A stretch of DNA of 13,352 nt from Flemingiibacterium sp045578725. Its GTDB lineage: Bacteria > Bacillota > Clostridia > Oscillospirales > CAG-272. Every line of letters starts with the position of its first letter. Position 1 is the first letter of the stretch. The stretch spans positions 1-13,352 of the forward strand of contig JAZNKS010000074.1 in assembly GCA_045578725.1 (NCBI GenBank), given 5' to 3'. Positions 1 to 6,915 of the stretch are shown here, one piece after another. A program made the position numbers and the translations under genes. A model generated the notes under the pieces. That model was not told the DNA's origin and searched no databases. It worked only from the letters and a program-made list of their open reading frames with translations.

Positions 1-1981
1 GGCCCATCGTGTTGCCGAGCGGTTCTCCGGCATGGCAGCCGTCCGGAAGCGCGCCCATCGTACGTCCGTAGGTGATGCCGCCGAGCAGGAGCGAGCAGGC
101 ACCGGTATACACACCGCCGCGGCCTGTTTCGTATTTGCCGATCTCGGTCCAGTAAAGATCGAGAATCCGGGCGGCAAGGGCATCAACCTCGGGATTGTCG
201 TTGCCGAATTTGGGCGCACCGTTGAGAAGCATCTGGCGTTCGCGCTCATAGCCCTTAAAGTCGGCCTTCAGCATCGAAACCAGCTGTTCCCTCGTCAGCT
301 TCTTTTCCTCATAGACATACTTCCGGATGGCCATCATCGAATTGGCGACGGCGGCAAGTCCGGCCGTTTCGATGACACCGTAGCCGTAGATCGGACCGCC
401 CGCATCGTGGGGGATTCCTTTTTCCAGACAGCCGTCGGTAAAGAGGCCCTTGAGAAGCTTGGCGTGATTGGCGGCCCGGCATTCCTGCCCCTTGCGGCAG
501 AGATAGAGGTGGATCCCGGTGAAATATTTCAGCTGCTCGATGTACCCATCAAAAAACGCCTCAAAGGTTTCGCATTCTTCAAAGGTCTTCGTGACGGGGC
601 CGACCGGATACGCGGGATTGGCCGGCGACCGGCCGCCGAGCATCGCAATCTCGAAAACCTTTGCCAGATTGAACGAGCCGTCCTCACAGCCGGTATTGCA
701 TTTTCCGGGAATTTCAATCTCCTGACAGCCGAGCGTTGCGTAGTTTCTGGCATCCTCAAGCGTTACGCCGAGCCGGCAGAGGCCGGGAATGACCGTGGTG
801 TCGCTGACGACCGTGGGGTCACACATCCCCTCCGACCAGATTTTGATCATAAGATCGGTCAGCTCGACGGGGGTATCCTTTGCTATGCGGACAACCATCC
901 GGGGATGCGAATCGTGGATATTGCGGAGCACCTGCAAAAAGAGGTAGGAAAGCTCGTTTGTTGCATCCTTGCCGTCCTCGGGCCGGCATCCGCCGAGCGT
1001 GGAGTTGTGCGAGCCGCACTCCCAGATCTTGAACATGAAGGAGGTGATCGCCTCCTCCGGGGAAATCACATCGCCGTGCTCCTTGGAATATTCATAATAG
1101 GGCAGGAAAAACTGATCCACGCGGCCGATGCAGTCCACCCAATCCCAGAGCGAAAGAATCCAGGCAAGCTGTACGGCCTGATAGAGTGTCTTCGGCTTTT
1201 TGTGGGCGGTGAAGGCGCAGTTGGCGGCGATTTCCTCATAGTACCGCTTTTTGGTGGGATCCGTTTCCAAGGAGGCAAGCATGGCTGCGCAGGCCGCATA
1301 CTTTTCAAGATGCGCGATCATACCGCGCGCCAGAATCCGGTTGGCTTCATAGAAATCCGCCGTTTCCGGATCCTTTGCGTTGATCGCCGCATAGTGATCG
1401 ATGATTTCCAGCATTCCGTCAAGGCCGTTGGTCAGGAGCGTGACGTAGCTTGGAAGCGTGTGGCCCTGATAACCGCCCGCCCAGAACATTCCGAGCCGCG
1501 TGAGCTCCTCATAATGCTCCTTGCCGAGCAGTCGGATGCCGGCCTCGTCCATGTGGCGGAGCGAAAGGGGTGTCATACGCCCGCGGAGGGCGTCGATTCT
1601 GGCCTTCTCCGCCTTTACGGCTTCTTCGCTTTCAAAGCCGTGTGCCGCATCGACGGCGTTTTCATGGAACCGGATGCCCCAGCTGAAATGCTCCATAATC
1701 GGATAGGTGGGACGGGTAATACCGACAACGGCCTCATGGGGATAAATCACGCAGGGCATATCCAGCCAGGAGCGCACAATCGCATGGGCGAGTGCGATGA
1801 TATACGGAGCATCCGGCATTTCCTCAAACACATCCGCAAACGGATTCTTTCCGTTTGTCGGGATGGGCTCGATCAGGGTTCCTTCGCGGGGATCCCGCGG
1901 CCGAAGCCGGGCACGCACCCCCGCCTCGACCTTCACAAAGCGGTCTGTAAACTGCAGTTTTTTATCGGTATATCGATACAT
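1..1981 (-). CDS. Glycyl radical enzyme (pyruvate formate-lyase family), C-terminus cut by window edge
   Basis: This minus-strand frame is open from an ATG at 1981 to the window edge, giving 660 residues; the missing C-terminus (roughly 130-180 residues by family length) would hold the glycyl radical loop. The active-site loop reads TLGCQEIEIPGKCNTG, with the thiyl cysteine at C419 and a glutamate two residues later (E421). The CxE arrangement is known from glycyl radical dehydratases and related lyases, where Glu acts as base, and differs from the CC pair of true pyruvate formate-lyase. Near the edge, MGALPDGCHAGEPLGNTMG matches the conserved late-domain segment. The cognate activase lies directly upstream. 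An in-frame ATG at 2002 overlaps the activase stop (ATGA) and would add seven residues, but AAAGGGAG ten bases before 1981 favours the shorter start. Family is certain; substrate is not assignable. A dehydratase or C-X lyase on a diol-like compound is the best inference. Confidence 0.94.
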   Translation of the reverse strand, partial: MYRYTDKKLQFTDRFVKVEAGVRARLRPRDPREGTLIEPIPTNGKNPFADVFEEMPDAPYIIALAHAIVRSWLDMPCVIYPHEAVVGITRPTYPIMEHFSWGIRFHENAVDAAHGFESEEAVKAEKARIDALRGRMTPLSLRHMDEAGIRLLGKEHYEELTRLGMFWAGGYQGHTLPSYVTLLTNGLDGMLEIIDHYAAINAKDPETADFYEANRILARGMIAHLEKYAACAAMLASLETDPTKKRYYEEIAANCAFTAHKKPKTLYQAVQLAWILSLWDWVDCIGRVDQFFLPYYEYSKEHGDVISPEEAITSFMFKIWECGSHNSTLGGCRPEDGKDATNELSYLFLQVLRNIHDSHPRMVVRIAKDTPVELTDLMIKIWSEGMCDPTVVSDTTVIPGLCRLGVTLEDARNYATLGCQEIEIPGKCNTGCEDGSFNLAKVFEIAMLGGRSPANPAYPVGPVTKTFEECETFEAFFDGYIEQLKYFTGIHLYLCRKGQECRAANHAKLLKGLFTDGCLEKGIPHDAGGPIYGYGVIETAGLAAVANSMMAIRKYVYEEKKLTREQLVSMLKADFKGYERERQMLLNGAPKFGNDNPEVDALAARILDLYWTEIGKYETGRGGVYTGACSLLLGGITYGRTMGALPDGCHAGEPLGNTMG

Positions 1982-1998
1982 GGCATCTCGGCTCCCTT

Positions 1999-2907
1999 TC
2001 ATCCGTTTATTTTTACTGTTATTCGGTCTTTGCACAGCCTGCGCAGGGCGGCGGCAAATTCCTCGACCCATTCCCGGTCGGGAACCTCCGCCTCATAGGC
2101 CGGCTTCCTGCCAAGCTGTGCGGCTTTGGAAATGCCGAGGCGGTGATACGGTTCAAGATGAATCCCGAAAACCGAATCGGGATTTGACAGCGCGGCGGCC
2201 GCAATCCCTTCCCTGTGCTCCCGTGTCCCGTTGAGCGCCGGAATCAGCGGACAGCGAAGAATTACCGGCTTGCCGAGGCGGTTCAAATGTCCCAGATTCT
2301 GCAGAATCGGCGATGCGGGCACCCCGCAGTACGCCTTGTGCGCCGCATCCCCGGTCATCTTATAATCAAACAGAAACAGATCCGTGTATGCCGCCATCCT
2401 GCGCAGATCCTCCCACGAACCGAATCCGGACGTTTCCACGCAGGTATGAAGCCCCTGCTCCTTCGCGGCTTTCAGAAGCGCCGCCGAGAATTCCGCCTGC
2501 ATCAGGGGCTCGCCGCCGGAAAGGGTCAGTCCGCCGCCGGTATCCCGGTAAACGGCGGCATCGCGCATGATAATTTCCATCACCGCATCAACCGTCATTT
2601 CCTCTCCCGCGGCCGTCAGCGAAAGGCTGAAGCAGGCCTTCGTGCATTCACCGCACGAAAGACAGCCTGTCCGGTCATACAGATGGATTCCGTCCCGGAC
2701 GGTATGACAGCCGCGCTCGCAGACCCCGGCGCAGGCCGAGCATCCGATGCAGCGCTCGGCATTGTAGAGAATCTGCGTTCCTTTGGACAGGCCCTCGGGA
2801 TTGTGGCACCAGACACACCGAAGCGGGCATCCCTTGAGAAAGACCACCGTCCGTACCCCCGGACCGTCAAACAGAGAAAACCGCTGAATATTGAAAATCA
2901 TGCCCAC
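1999..2907 (-). CDS. Glycyl radical enzyme activating enzyme (radical SAM)
   Basis: This protein uses S-adenosylmethionine and a [4Fe-4S] cluster to install the glycyl radical on the enzyme encoded just downstream. The radical SAM motif is CPLRCVWC (C27, C31, C34, the CX3CX2C form typical of activases). A ferredoxin-like insert follows with two four-cysteine sets, C53/C56/C59/C63 and C82/C85/C88/C92, as in activases of the glycerol dehydratase and hydroxyphenylacetate decarboxylase type. SGGEP (130-134) is the SAM-binding segment. The frame is open up to an ATG at 2949, but that lies upstream of the predicted transcription start. GTG at 2907 has AGGAGG seven bases before it and gives 302 residues; ATG at 2901 is the alternative. 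The stop overlaps an ATG of the glycyl radical enzyme, so the two are probably translationally coupled. Confidence 0.95.
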   Translation of the reverse strand: MGMIFNIQRFSLFDGPGVRTVVFLKGCPLRCVWCHNPEGLSKGTQILYNAERCIGCSACAGVCERGCHTVRDGIHLYDRTGCLSCGECTKACFSLSLTAAGEEMTVDAVMEIIMRDAAVYRDTGGGLTLSGGEPLMQAEFSAALLKAAKEQGLHTCVETSGFGSWEDLRRMAAYTDLFLFDYKMTGDAAHKAYCGVPASPILQNLGHLNRLGKPVILRCPLIPALNGTREHREGIAAAALSNPDSVFGIHLEPYHRLGISKAAQLGRKPAYEAEVPDREWVEEFAAALRRLCKDRITVKING

Positions 2908-2937
2908 CGTATCACCTCCTGCGGGCTTGGTGCTTTC

Positions 2938-2966
2938 AGTATATAACAAATGCGCGGAATTGTCAA
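2938..2966 (-). promoter_or_regulatory. Sigma-A promoter of the activase-glycyl radical enzyme operon
   Basis: TTGACA (2966-2961), 17-bp spacer, TATACT (2943-2938). Transcription would start near 2931, about 24 bases before the GTG start. The TAATCG box found before the two other promoters of this locus is not seen here, so this operon may be controlled separately. Confidence 0.85.
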
Positions 2967-3019
2967 TAGCATCCTTTGCCGAAACATTCTCAAAAAGTGG
3001 GATTTACCTGACAGCCCCC

Positions 3020-3057
3020 AAAAAAGCGGGGCGCCGACCTTTGCGTGTCAGCGCCCT
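3020..3057 (-). terminator. Rho-independent terminator of the solute-binding protein gene
   Basis: On the minus strand, GGGCGCTGAC (3056-3047) pairs with GTCGGCGCCC (3038-3029) across an 8-base loop, ten pairs with one G-T wobble. After CGC comes a run of six T (3025-3020). It isolates the binding-protein transcript from the glycyl radical operon. Confidence 0.85.
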
Positions 3058-3105
3058 TTGAGCCTTTTGGCATCCGATATTTGTTATCCTGCCGGAACCC
3101 CTGCC

Positions 3106-4581
3106 CTATTCCACAATCGCATCAACGGTATTCCGGATGGCCGCATCAATCGCCATACGGGTGGACTCGATGGCGGACATGAATCCCTCGCCGCCGTCGG
3201 CACCGATCGTGTTCAGCGCCGACACAATACCGCCCCATTGATAGAAGCACATGGCATCAAAGCTCCGGGACTGCATGACGATATCCAGCATATCATAGGA
3301 ACGCTCATCGCGCATCAGCTTCACACCGAGAGTCGTTTCATAATAGGCGGGCTTGACGGTTTCGGCCGATGCGGCGGCCAGCGCTTCCAGCACAAAGGAA
3401 ATATCGTCGAAGTTTTCCGCTGTTTTGGGGATGCAGACACCGCTTCCCCAGTTCAGCTTAACGGTGTGGCTGTAGTTTTCCTGACTCTCATCATATTTCG
3501 GCATAGGGAGCACACCGAAATCAATCGAGTAATCGCGCATCTGAAAGAGCCGAAGCACACCGGACAAATAGAACAGCGCCCGGCCCTGCTGGAAGCAAGG
3601 GGTCTGGACCGACACGGTGTGTGCCTCCGGATACTTACCATTGAAACGGTTGGAGCAGAGCGTTGTATCCGTATCGGCAAAGAAGGAACCGATTTTTTCA
3701 AACACATCCGTTGCCCGCGTGGTACTGCCCAGCACCAGTACCGGCCATCCCTCCTCGTCATAATCGGTATACCGCTCGCCAAATCCCTGGTAGAACATCT
3801 GAACATCCCCGTTCTGCACCAGCAGACCGTACTGATCCAGATCATCCATGATCGTGTTGCCATCCAGATCCGCCGCTGTCCGCTTCGCCATGGCGAACAT
3901 GGTATCTCCTGTCCATTTATTGCTGTCCACCAGATCGTAAGGATTGTCCAGCTGATACTTTTCGAGCAAATCCTTGTTGAAGTACATGATCCAGGTGCCC
4001 TGCCCGGTCATGGGTGTCAGATCACCGACCATGTAGGTCAGACGGTTCATGATGGCAAGGTCCTTTTTGGCGTTCTGATCCCAGTACGGACGGTCAAAAT
4101 CAAGACTGGACGATTGCGTAAGATCATAAAACATCCCCTGATCGCTGTATTGGGAAAGATGCTGCAGCGCCATCATTCCGATATCGGCAATATGCTCATC
4201 GGCATAAACCGCGTTTTTCAGCGTATTCGCCGCGTTTGTATCGTTTGTGATCTCCAGCGTCAGATTGAACTGCTCTTCCACGAAGAGATTCCGCTTGTAG
4301 ATGGCATCGTTGAGCAAATCGCCGTTTTCTTCGCCGCTTCCCATTTCGAGAAGCGCCTGCGACCATAAAGATGTCTGATCCCACGCCAGGATCCGGAAGA
4401 CAGCACCCTCGAAGTCCCGCGCCTCCATCGAGTCGTACCAGTGTGCCTTGGCGGGCTCAGCGGGATCCGTTTTATCATCCGGCGCCGTTGTCACCGTATC
4501 GGCGGGCGCAGCATTGCCGCATCCGCTGAGCGTTAAGAGAAGTGCCGCAAGGAAAAAGGAAAAAATGCGTGTGCTTTTCAT
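3106..4581 (-). CDS. Lipoprotein extracellular solute-binding protein (ABC sugar uptake type)
   Basis: The 491-residue product starts with a lipoprotein signal: K2 and R5, a hydrophobic stretch, then the lipobox LSGC with the lipidated cysteine at C21. A short acidic, Thr/Pro-rich linker follows before the folded part. The body resembles family 1 type solute-binding proteins of Clostridia, with aromatic-rich segments such as NKWTGDTMF, GFGERY and FYQWGG; these proteins usually deliver oligosaccharides to an ABC permease. It would be anchored outside the membrane. No permease or ATPase gene adjoins it, so it must share a transporter encoded elsewhere or act as a sensor partner. GGAGG lies eight bases before the ATG. 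The gene has its own promoter and terminator, and a putative AraC box precedes the promoter. The ligand cannot be told from sequence. Confidence 0.9.
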   Translation of the reverse strand: MKSTRIFSFFLAALLLTLSGCGNAAPADTVTTAPDDKTDPAEPAKAHWYDSMEARDFEGAVFRILAWDQTSLWSQALLEMGSGEENGDLLNDAIYKRNLFVEEQFNLTLEITNDTNAANTLKNAVYADEHIADIGMMALQHLSQYSDQGMFYDLTQSSSLDFDRPYWDQNAKKDLAIMNRLTYMVGDLTPMTGQGTWIMYFNKDLLEKYQLDNPYDLVDSNKWTGDTMFAMAKRTAADLDGNTIMDDLDQYGLLVQNGDVQMFYQGFGERYTDYDEEGWPVLVLGSTTRATDVFEKIGSFFADTDTTLCSNRFNGKYPEAHTVSVQTPCFQQGRALFYLSGVLRLFQMRDYSIDFGVLPMPKYDESQENYSHTVKLNWGSGVCIPKTAENFDDISFVLEALAAASAETVKPAYYETTLGVKLMRDERSYDMLDIVMQSRSFDAMCFYQWGGIVSALNTIGADGGEGFMSAIESTRMAIDAAIRNTVDAIVE

Positions 4582-4633
4582 TTTGTCAGCCTCCGTTACA
4601 TCATTTGACAGACAGAATGCCTGCCTTTACCTA

Positions 4634-4663
4634 ATTGTATCACGGGCGGCTGACAGCTGTAAA
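4634..4663 (-). promoter_or_regulatory. Promoter of the solute-binding protein gene
   Basis: TTTACA (4663-4658), 18-bp spacer, TACAAT (4639-4634). The -35 hexamer is the same as in the divergent enzyme operon promoter and lies the same distance from the shared upstream box. Confidence 0.8.
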
Positions 4664-4681
4664 TGGAAAAAAAGCTGATAA

Positions 4682-4698
4682 ATATAACAAAACGATTA
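4682..4698 (-). promoter_or_regulatory. Candidate AraC-type operator, copy 1 (before solute-binding protein promoter)
   Basis: On the minus strand this is TAATCGTTTTGTTATAT, differing at one base of 17 from copy 2 at 5602-5618. Its first base is 35 bases upstream of the first base of the -35 hexamer (4663), identical to the geometry of copy 2. It begins just after the stop codon of the AraC gene. The second TAATCG half-site seen in copy 2 is degenerate here. Regulator assignment is inferred from adjacency. Confidence 0.65.
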
Positions 4699-4700
4699 AA

Positions 4701-5510
4701 TTACCGGTATTCTCCGTTTTTTTCCCGGAATGCACGCGGCGTTTGGCCGGTACTTTCGCGGAACATCTTACAGAAATAGGCATCGTCACCAAATCCTGTC
4801 CGCTCTGCGATCACGCTGACCGGCAGATCGCTCTGGATCAGCAGGGACTTTGCCCGGTCGATGCGAAGCGCAAGGATATAATCCCGCGGTGACATTCGGA
4901 AATGATCGCGGAAAAGCTTGCGGAAATGGGAAGCGGAAAGTCCGCACAGTCCGGCGAGTGCGGTAATGTCATAGGGCTGATCGAAAATCTCCCGGATACG
5001 CTGGACGGCCGGCAGCAGGCGGTGCTCATTTCCGGTGACATTTTTGATAACGGATGCGCGCAGTGCCATGCCCAGGATACTGTACAGCTGTGCGCGAAGC
5101 TCCAGCCGGTAGCCGATGGGCATATAGAAATAGAGATCGTTCAGCCGTCCAAAGCGGTCCGCCATGGCCAGCTTATCCTGCGGAACAATGCGGCGTTCCA
5201 GCAGCTCCGCCAGCGAATATTCCCCATCAGACGGTTCTTCGATCTGAAAATTAACAATAATATACTCCGGCCGCTCATCGCTTTCGGAGGTAAGGATGTA
5301 GCTGGATCCCTTTTCAAGATAAAGCAGCTCGTCCACTTCGATGCGAACATTCTCATTGGCATCCCGGTAGCGGATGCATCCGTTCTGCAAATAAATAAAG
5401 CCGTGATAGGGACGGTTCTCCCGGGTGTGGTACCAGTCGGCTGTTATCTGCTTGTCTACAATATTGACAATTTCGGAAACGGTAAAATCGATTTCAATGG
5501 ACAGCGGCAT
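4701..5510 (-). CDS. AraC-family transcriptional regulator
   Basis: The 269-residue protein has an N-terminal cupin-like effector domain (about 1-130, including HGFIYLQNGCIRYRD and LLYLEKGSSYIL) and a C-terminal AraC DNA-binding domain (about 170-269). The latter has two helix-turn-helix units: ITALAGLCGLSASHFRKLF and the signature part VIAERTGFGDDAYFCKMF followed by TGQTPRAFR. Such regulators usually activate sugar-catabolic genes in response to the sugar. The frame is open upstream to 5585, but ATG 5510 has AAAGGAG at ideal distance and lies after the promoter's expected start point. Near-identical boxes flank the gene, before the binding-protein promoter and before the divergent operon promoter, which makes those its likely targets. 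Family is certain; effector unknown. Confidence 0.94.
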   Translation of the reverse strand: MPLSIEIDFTVSEIVNIVDKQITADWYHTRENRPYHGFIYLQNGCIRYRDANENVRIEVDELLYLEKGSSYILTSESDERPEYIIVNFQIEEPSDGEYSLAELLERRIVPQDKLAMADRFGRLNDLYFYMPIGYRLELRAQLYSILGMALRASVIKNVTGNEHRLLPAVQRIREIFDQPYDITALAGLCGLSASHFRKLFRDHFRMSPRDYILALRIDRAKSLLIQSDLPVSVIAERTGFGDDAYFCKMFRESTGQTPRAFREKNGEYR

Positions 5511-5556
5511 ATTGACTCCTTTGGGATTCGGTAATTTGTCTGTATTCATCCATACC

Positions 5557-5585
5557 ATTATGCCACAGGCATCCCGGTTTGTCAA
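5557..5585 (-). promoter_or_regulatory. Promoter of the AraC-family regulator gene
   Basis: TTGACA (5585-5580), 17-bp spacer, CATAAT (5562-5557). Transcription would start near 5550, about 40 bases before the ATG at 5510. Its -35 is 15 bp from the operator at 5600-5627, so the regulator may also affect its own gene. Confidence 0.8.
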
Positions 5586-5599
5586 GGCACGGATTGGAG

Positions 5600-5627
5600 A
5601 ATAATCGTTTTCTTATATCAATAATCG
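5600..5627 (+). promoter_or_regulatory. Candidate AraC-type operator, copy 2 (before enzyme operon promoter)
   Basis: AATAATCG occurs twice as a direct repeat, at 5600-5607 and 5620-5627, exactly 20 bp apart, close to two helical turns as is typical of AraC-family sites. The proximal repeat ends ten bases before the -35 element. The segment 5602-5618, TAATCGTTTTCTTATAT, is almost identical to copy 1 at 4698-4682. Binding by the adjacent regulator is inferred. Confidence 0.7.
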
Positions 5628-5636
5628 CTGTACTAC

Positions 5637-5665
5637 TTTACAAATGCGGGCTGACCCATTATAAT
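5637..5665 (+). promoter_or_regulatory. Promoter of the dehydratase-GH10-dehydrogenase operon
   Basis: TTTACA (5637-5642), 17-bp spacer, TATAAT (5660-5665). Transcription would begin near 5672, giving a leader of about 29 bases with AAGGAG eight bases before the first ATG. Confidence 0.87.
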
Positions 5666-5700
5666 GGAGATGCAAAATCAACAAGTAAGGAGAATTCACT

Positions 5701-6897
5701 ATGAAAATCACATCCGTTGAAACGATCCGTGTCACCATTCCGCTGGAAGCGCCCATTCTCTGGTCGCAGGGCTATCGGTCTGCCACAACCCGCACGCTCG
5801 TCAGAGTTCACACAGACGAAGGCATCACCGGTATCGGTGAAACCCGCGGCGATGACGGTATCGAGGAGATGATCAAGTCCATTGCCGGCAAGCTTGTGGG
5901 AGAGGATCCGTTCCAGATTGAGCTGATTCTCGAACGCTTCCATATGCTCGGGTATTTTCACGGTTATTTCGGCCTGTCCGCCATTGCCGGCGTGGAAATC
6001 GCGCTTTGGGACATTGTGGGCAAGGCGACAAAGCAGCCGCTCTGCAATCTGCTCGGCGGCCGCTACCGGGATCCCGTCCCTTTTTCCGGCTACATCTTTT
6101 ACCGTTCCCGGACACAGGATCAAAAAGGAGGCGAACAGACACCGGAGGAAATCGTCGCTTTCTGCGAGCGCGTGGTGGAGGAGCACGGCTTTGACTGCCT
6201 GAAGCTCAAGGGCGGTGCCTTCCCGCCGGAGCATGACATCGCCGTTCTGTCCGCCATCCGCAAGCGCTTCGGCGACAAATTCAAGCTGCGCATTGACCCC
6301 AACGGCTGCTGGTCGCCGCAGACTGCCATCAAGGTGGCACAAAAGCTGGATGCCATCGGCCTTGAGTATCTGGAGGATCCGTGCTGGGGCATCGAAGGTA
6401 TGTCCCGCCTGCGCAAGGATATCCACATTCCGATCGCAACCAATATGTGCGTCGTGGATTTCGACACGCTGCCCACCGGCATCCGGGAAAATGCGGTGGA
6501 CATCATTCTTGCCGATGCGCACAAATGGGGCGGCATTCTGGTAACCAAAAAGCTGGCGGCGGTATGCGATGCGTTCCGCGTAGGTATGTCCATGCACAGC
6601 GGTGCCGAGCTTGGTGTTTCCACAGCCGTCAATCTCCACCTTGCCGCATCCACACCGCAGATTTCCTACTCCATCGACGGTCACTACCACCACATTCTGG
6701 ACGATATCATCGCCGGCGGCAAGCACAGGTATGTGAACGGCACAATCAAGGTGCCGGAGGGATACGGTCTTGGCGTGGAGCTGGATGAGGATAAGGTTGC
6801 CAGGTATCACGCGCTTTGGAAATCCGGCATCAAGGTAATGGAAAACGGTGTTTTGCCTGATGGTGAAAAGCGCCATATGTCCCGCAGCCAGTATTGA
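5701..6897 (+). CDS. Enolase-superfamily sugar-acid dehydratase, glucarate-dehydratase-like
   Basis: The 398-residue protein has the N-terminal capping domain (about 1-130) and (beta/alpha)7-beta barrel of the mandelate racemase/glucarate dehydratase group. The expected catalytic residues are visible: the KxK pair K168/K170 in CLKLKGG, metal ligands D199 (RIDPN), E225 (YLEDP) and N248 (ATNMC), and the His-Asp dyad D272 (LADAHKWGG) with H299 (SMHSGAELG). ATNMC, WGG and MHS resemble glucarate dehydratases, but the protein is shorter than the usual 440-450 residues. The tail motif DGHYHHILDDIIAGG also points to a related but distinct subgroup. The likely reaction is removal of water from an acid sugar to a 2-keto-3-deoxy acid in the cytoplasm. 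It is first in the operon, with the next gene 18 bases on. Substrate is not assigned. Confidence 0.88.
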   Translation: MKITSVETIRVTIPLEAPILWSQGYRSATTRTLVRVHTDEGITGIGETRGDDGIEEMIKSIAGKLVGEDPFQIELILERFHMLGYFHGYFGLSAIAGVEIALWDIVGKATKQPLCNLLGGRYRDPVPFSGYIFYRSRTQDQKGGEQTPEEIVAFCERVVEEHGFDCLKLKGGAFPPEHDIAVLSAIRKRFGDKFKLRIDPNGCWSPQTAIKVAQKLDAIGLEYLEDPCWGIEGMSRLRKDIHIPIATNMCVVDFDTLPTGIRENAVDIILADAHKWGGILVTKKLAAVCDAFRVGMSMHSGAELGVSTAVNLHLAASTPQISYSIDGHYHHILDDIIAGGKHRYVNGTIKVPEGYGLGVELDEDKVARYHALWKSGIKVMENGVLPDGEKRHMSRSQY

Positions 6898-6915
6898 GGG
6901 CAGGAGGAAACGATC

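Noticed and set aside
32..2098. 688-codon open frame on plus
   Set aside because: It mirrors the glycyl radical enzyme on minus, which has recognisable catalytic motifs; the plus translation has none and runs into the activase gene.
2901..2949. Upstream ATG at 2949 as start of the activase
   Set aside because: It would lie before the predicted transcription start of the TTGACA-TATACT promoter; the GTG at 2907 has an ideal AGGAGG.
2950..4368. 472-codon open frame on plus
   Set aside because: Antisense to the lipoprotein binding protein, whose signal peptide, lipobox, ribosome site, promoter and terminator are all on minus.
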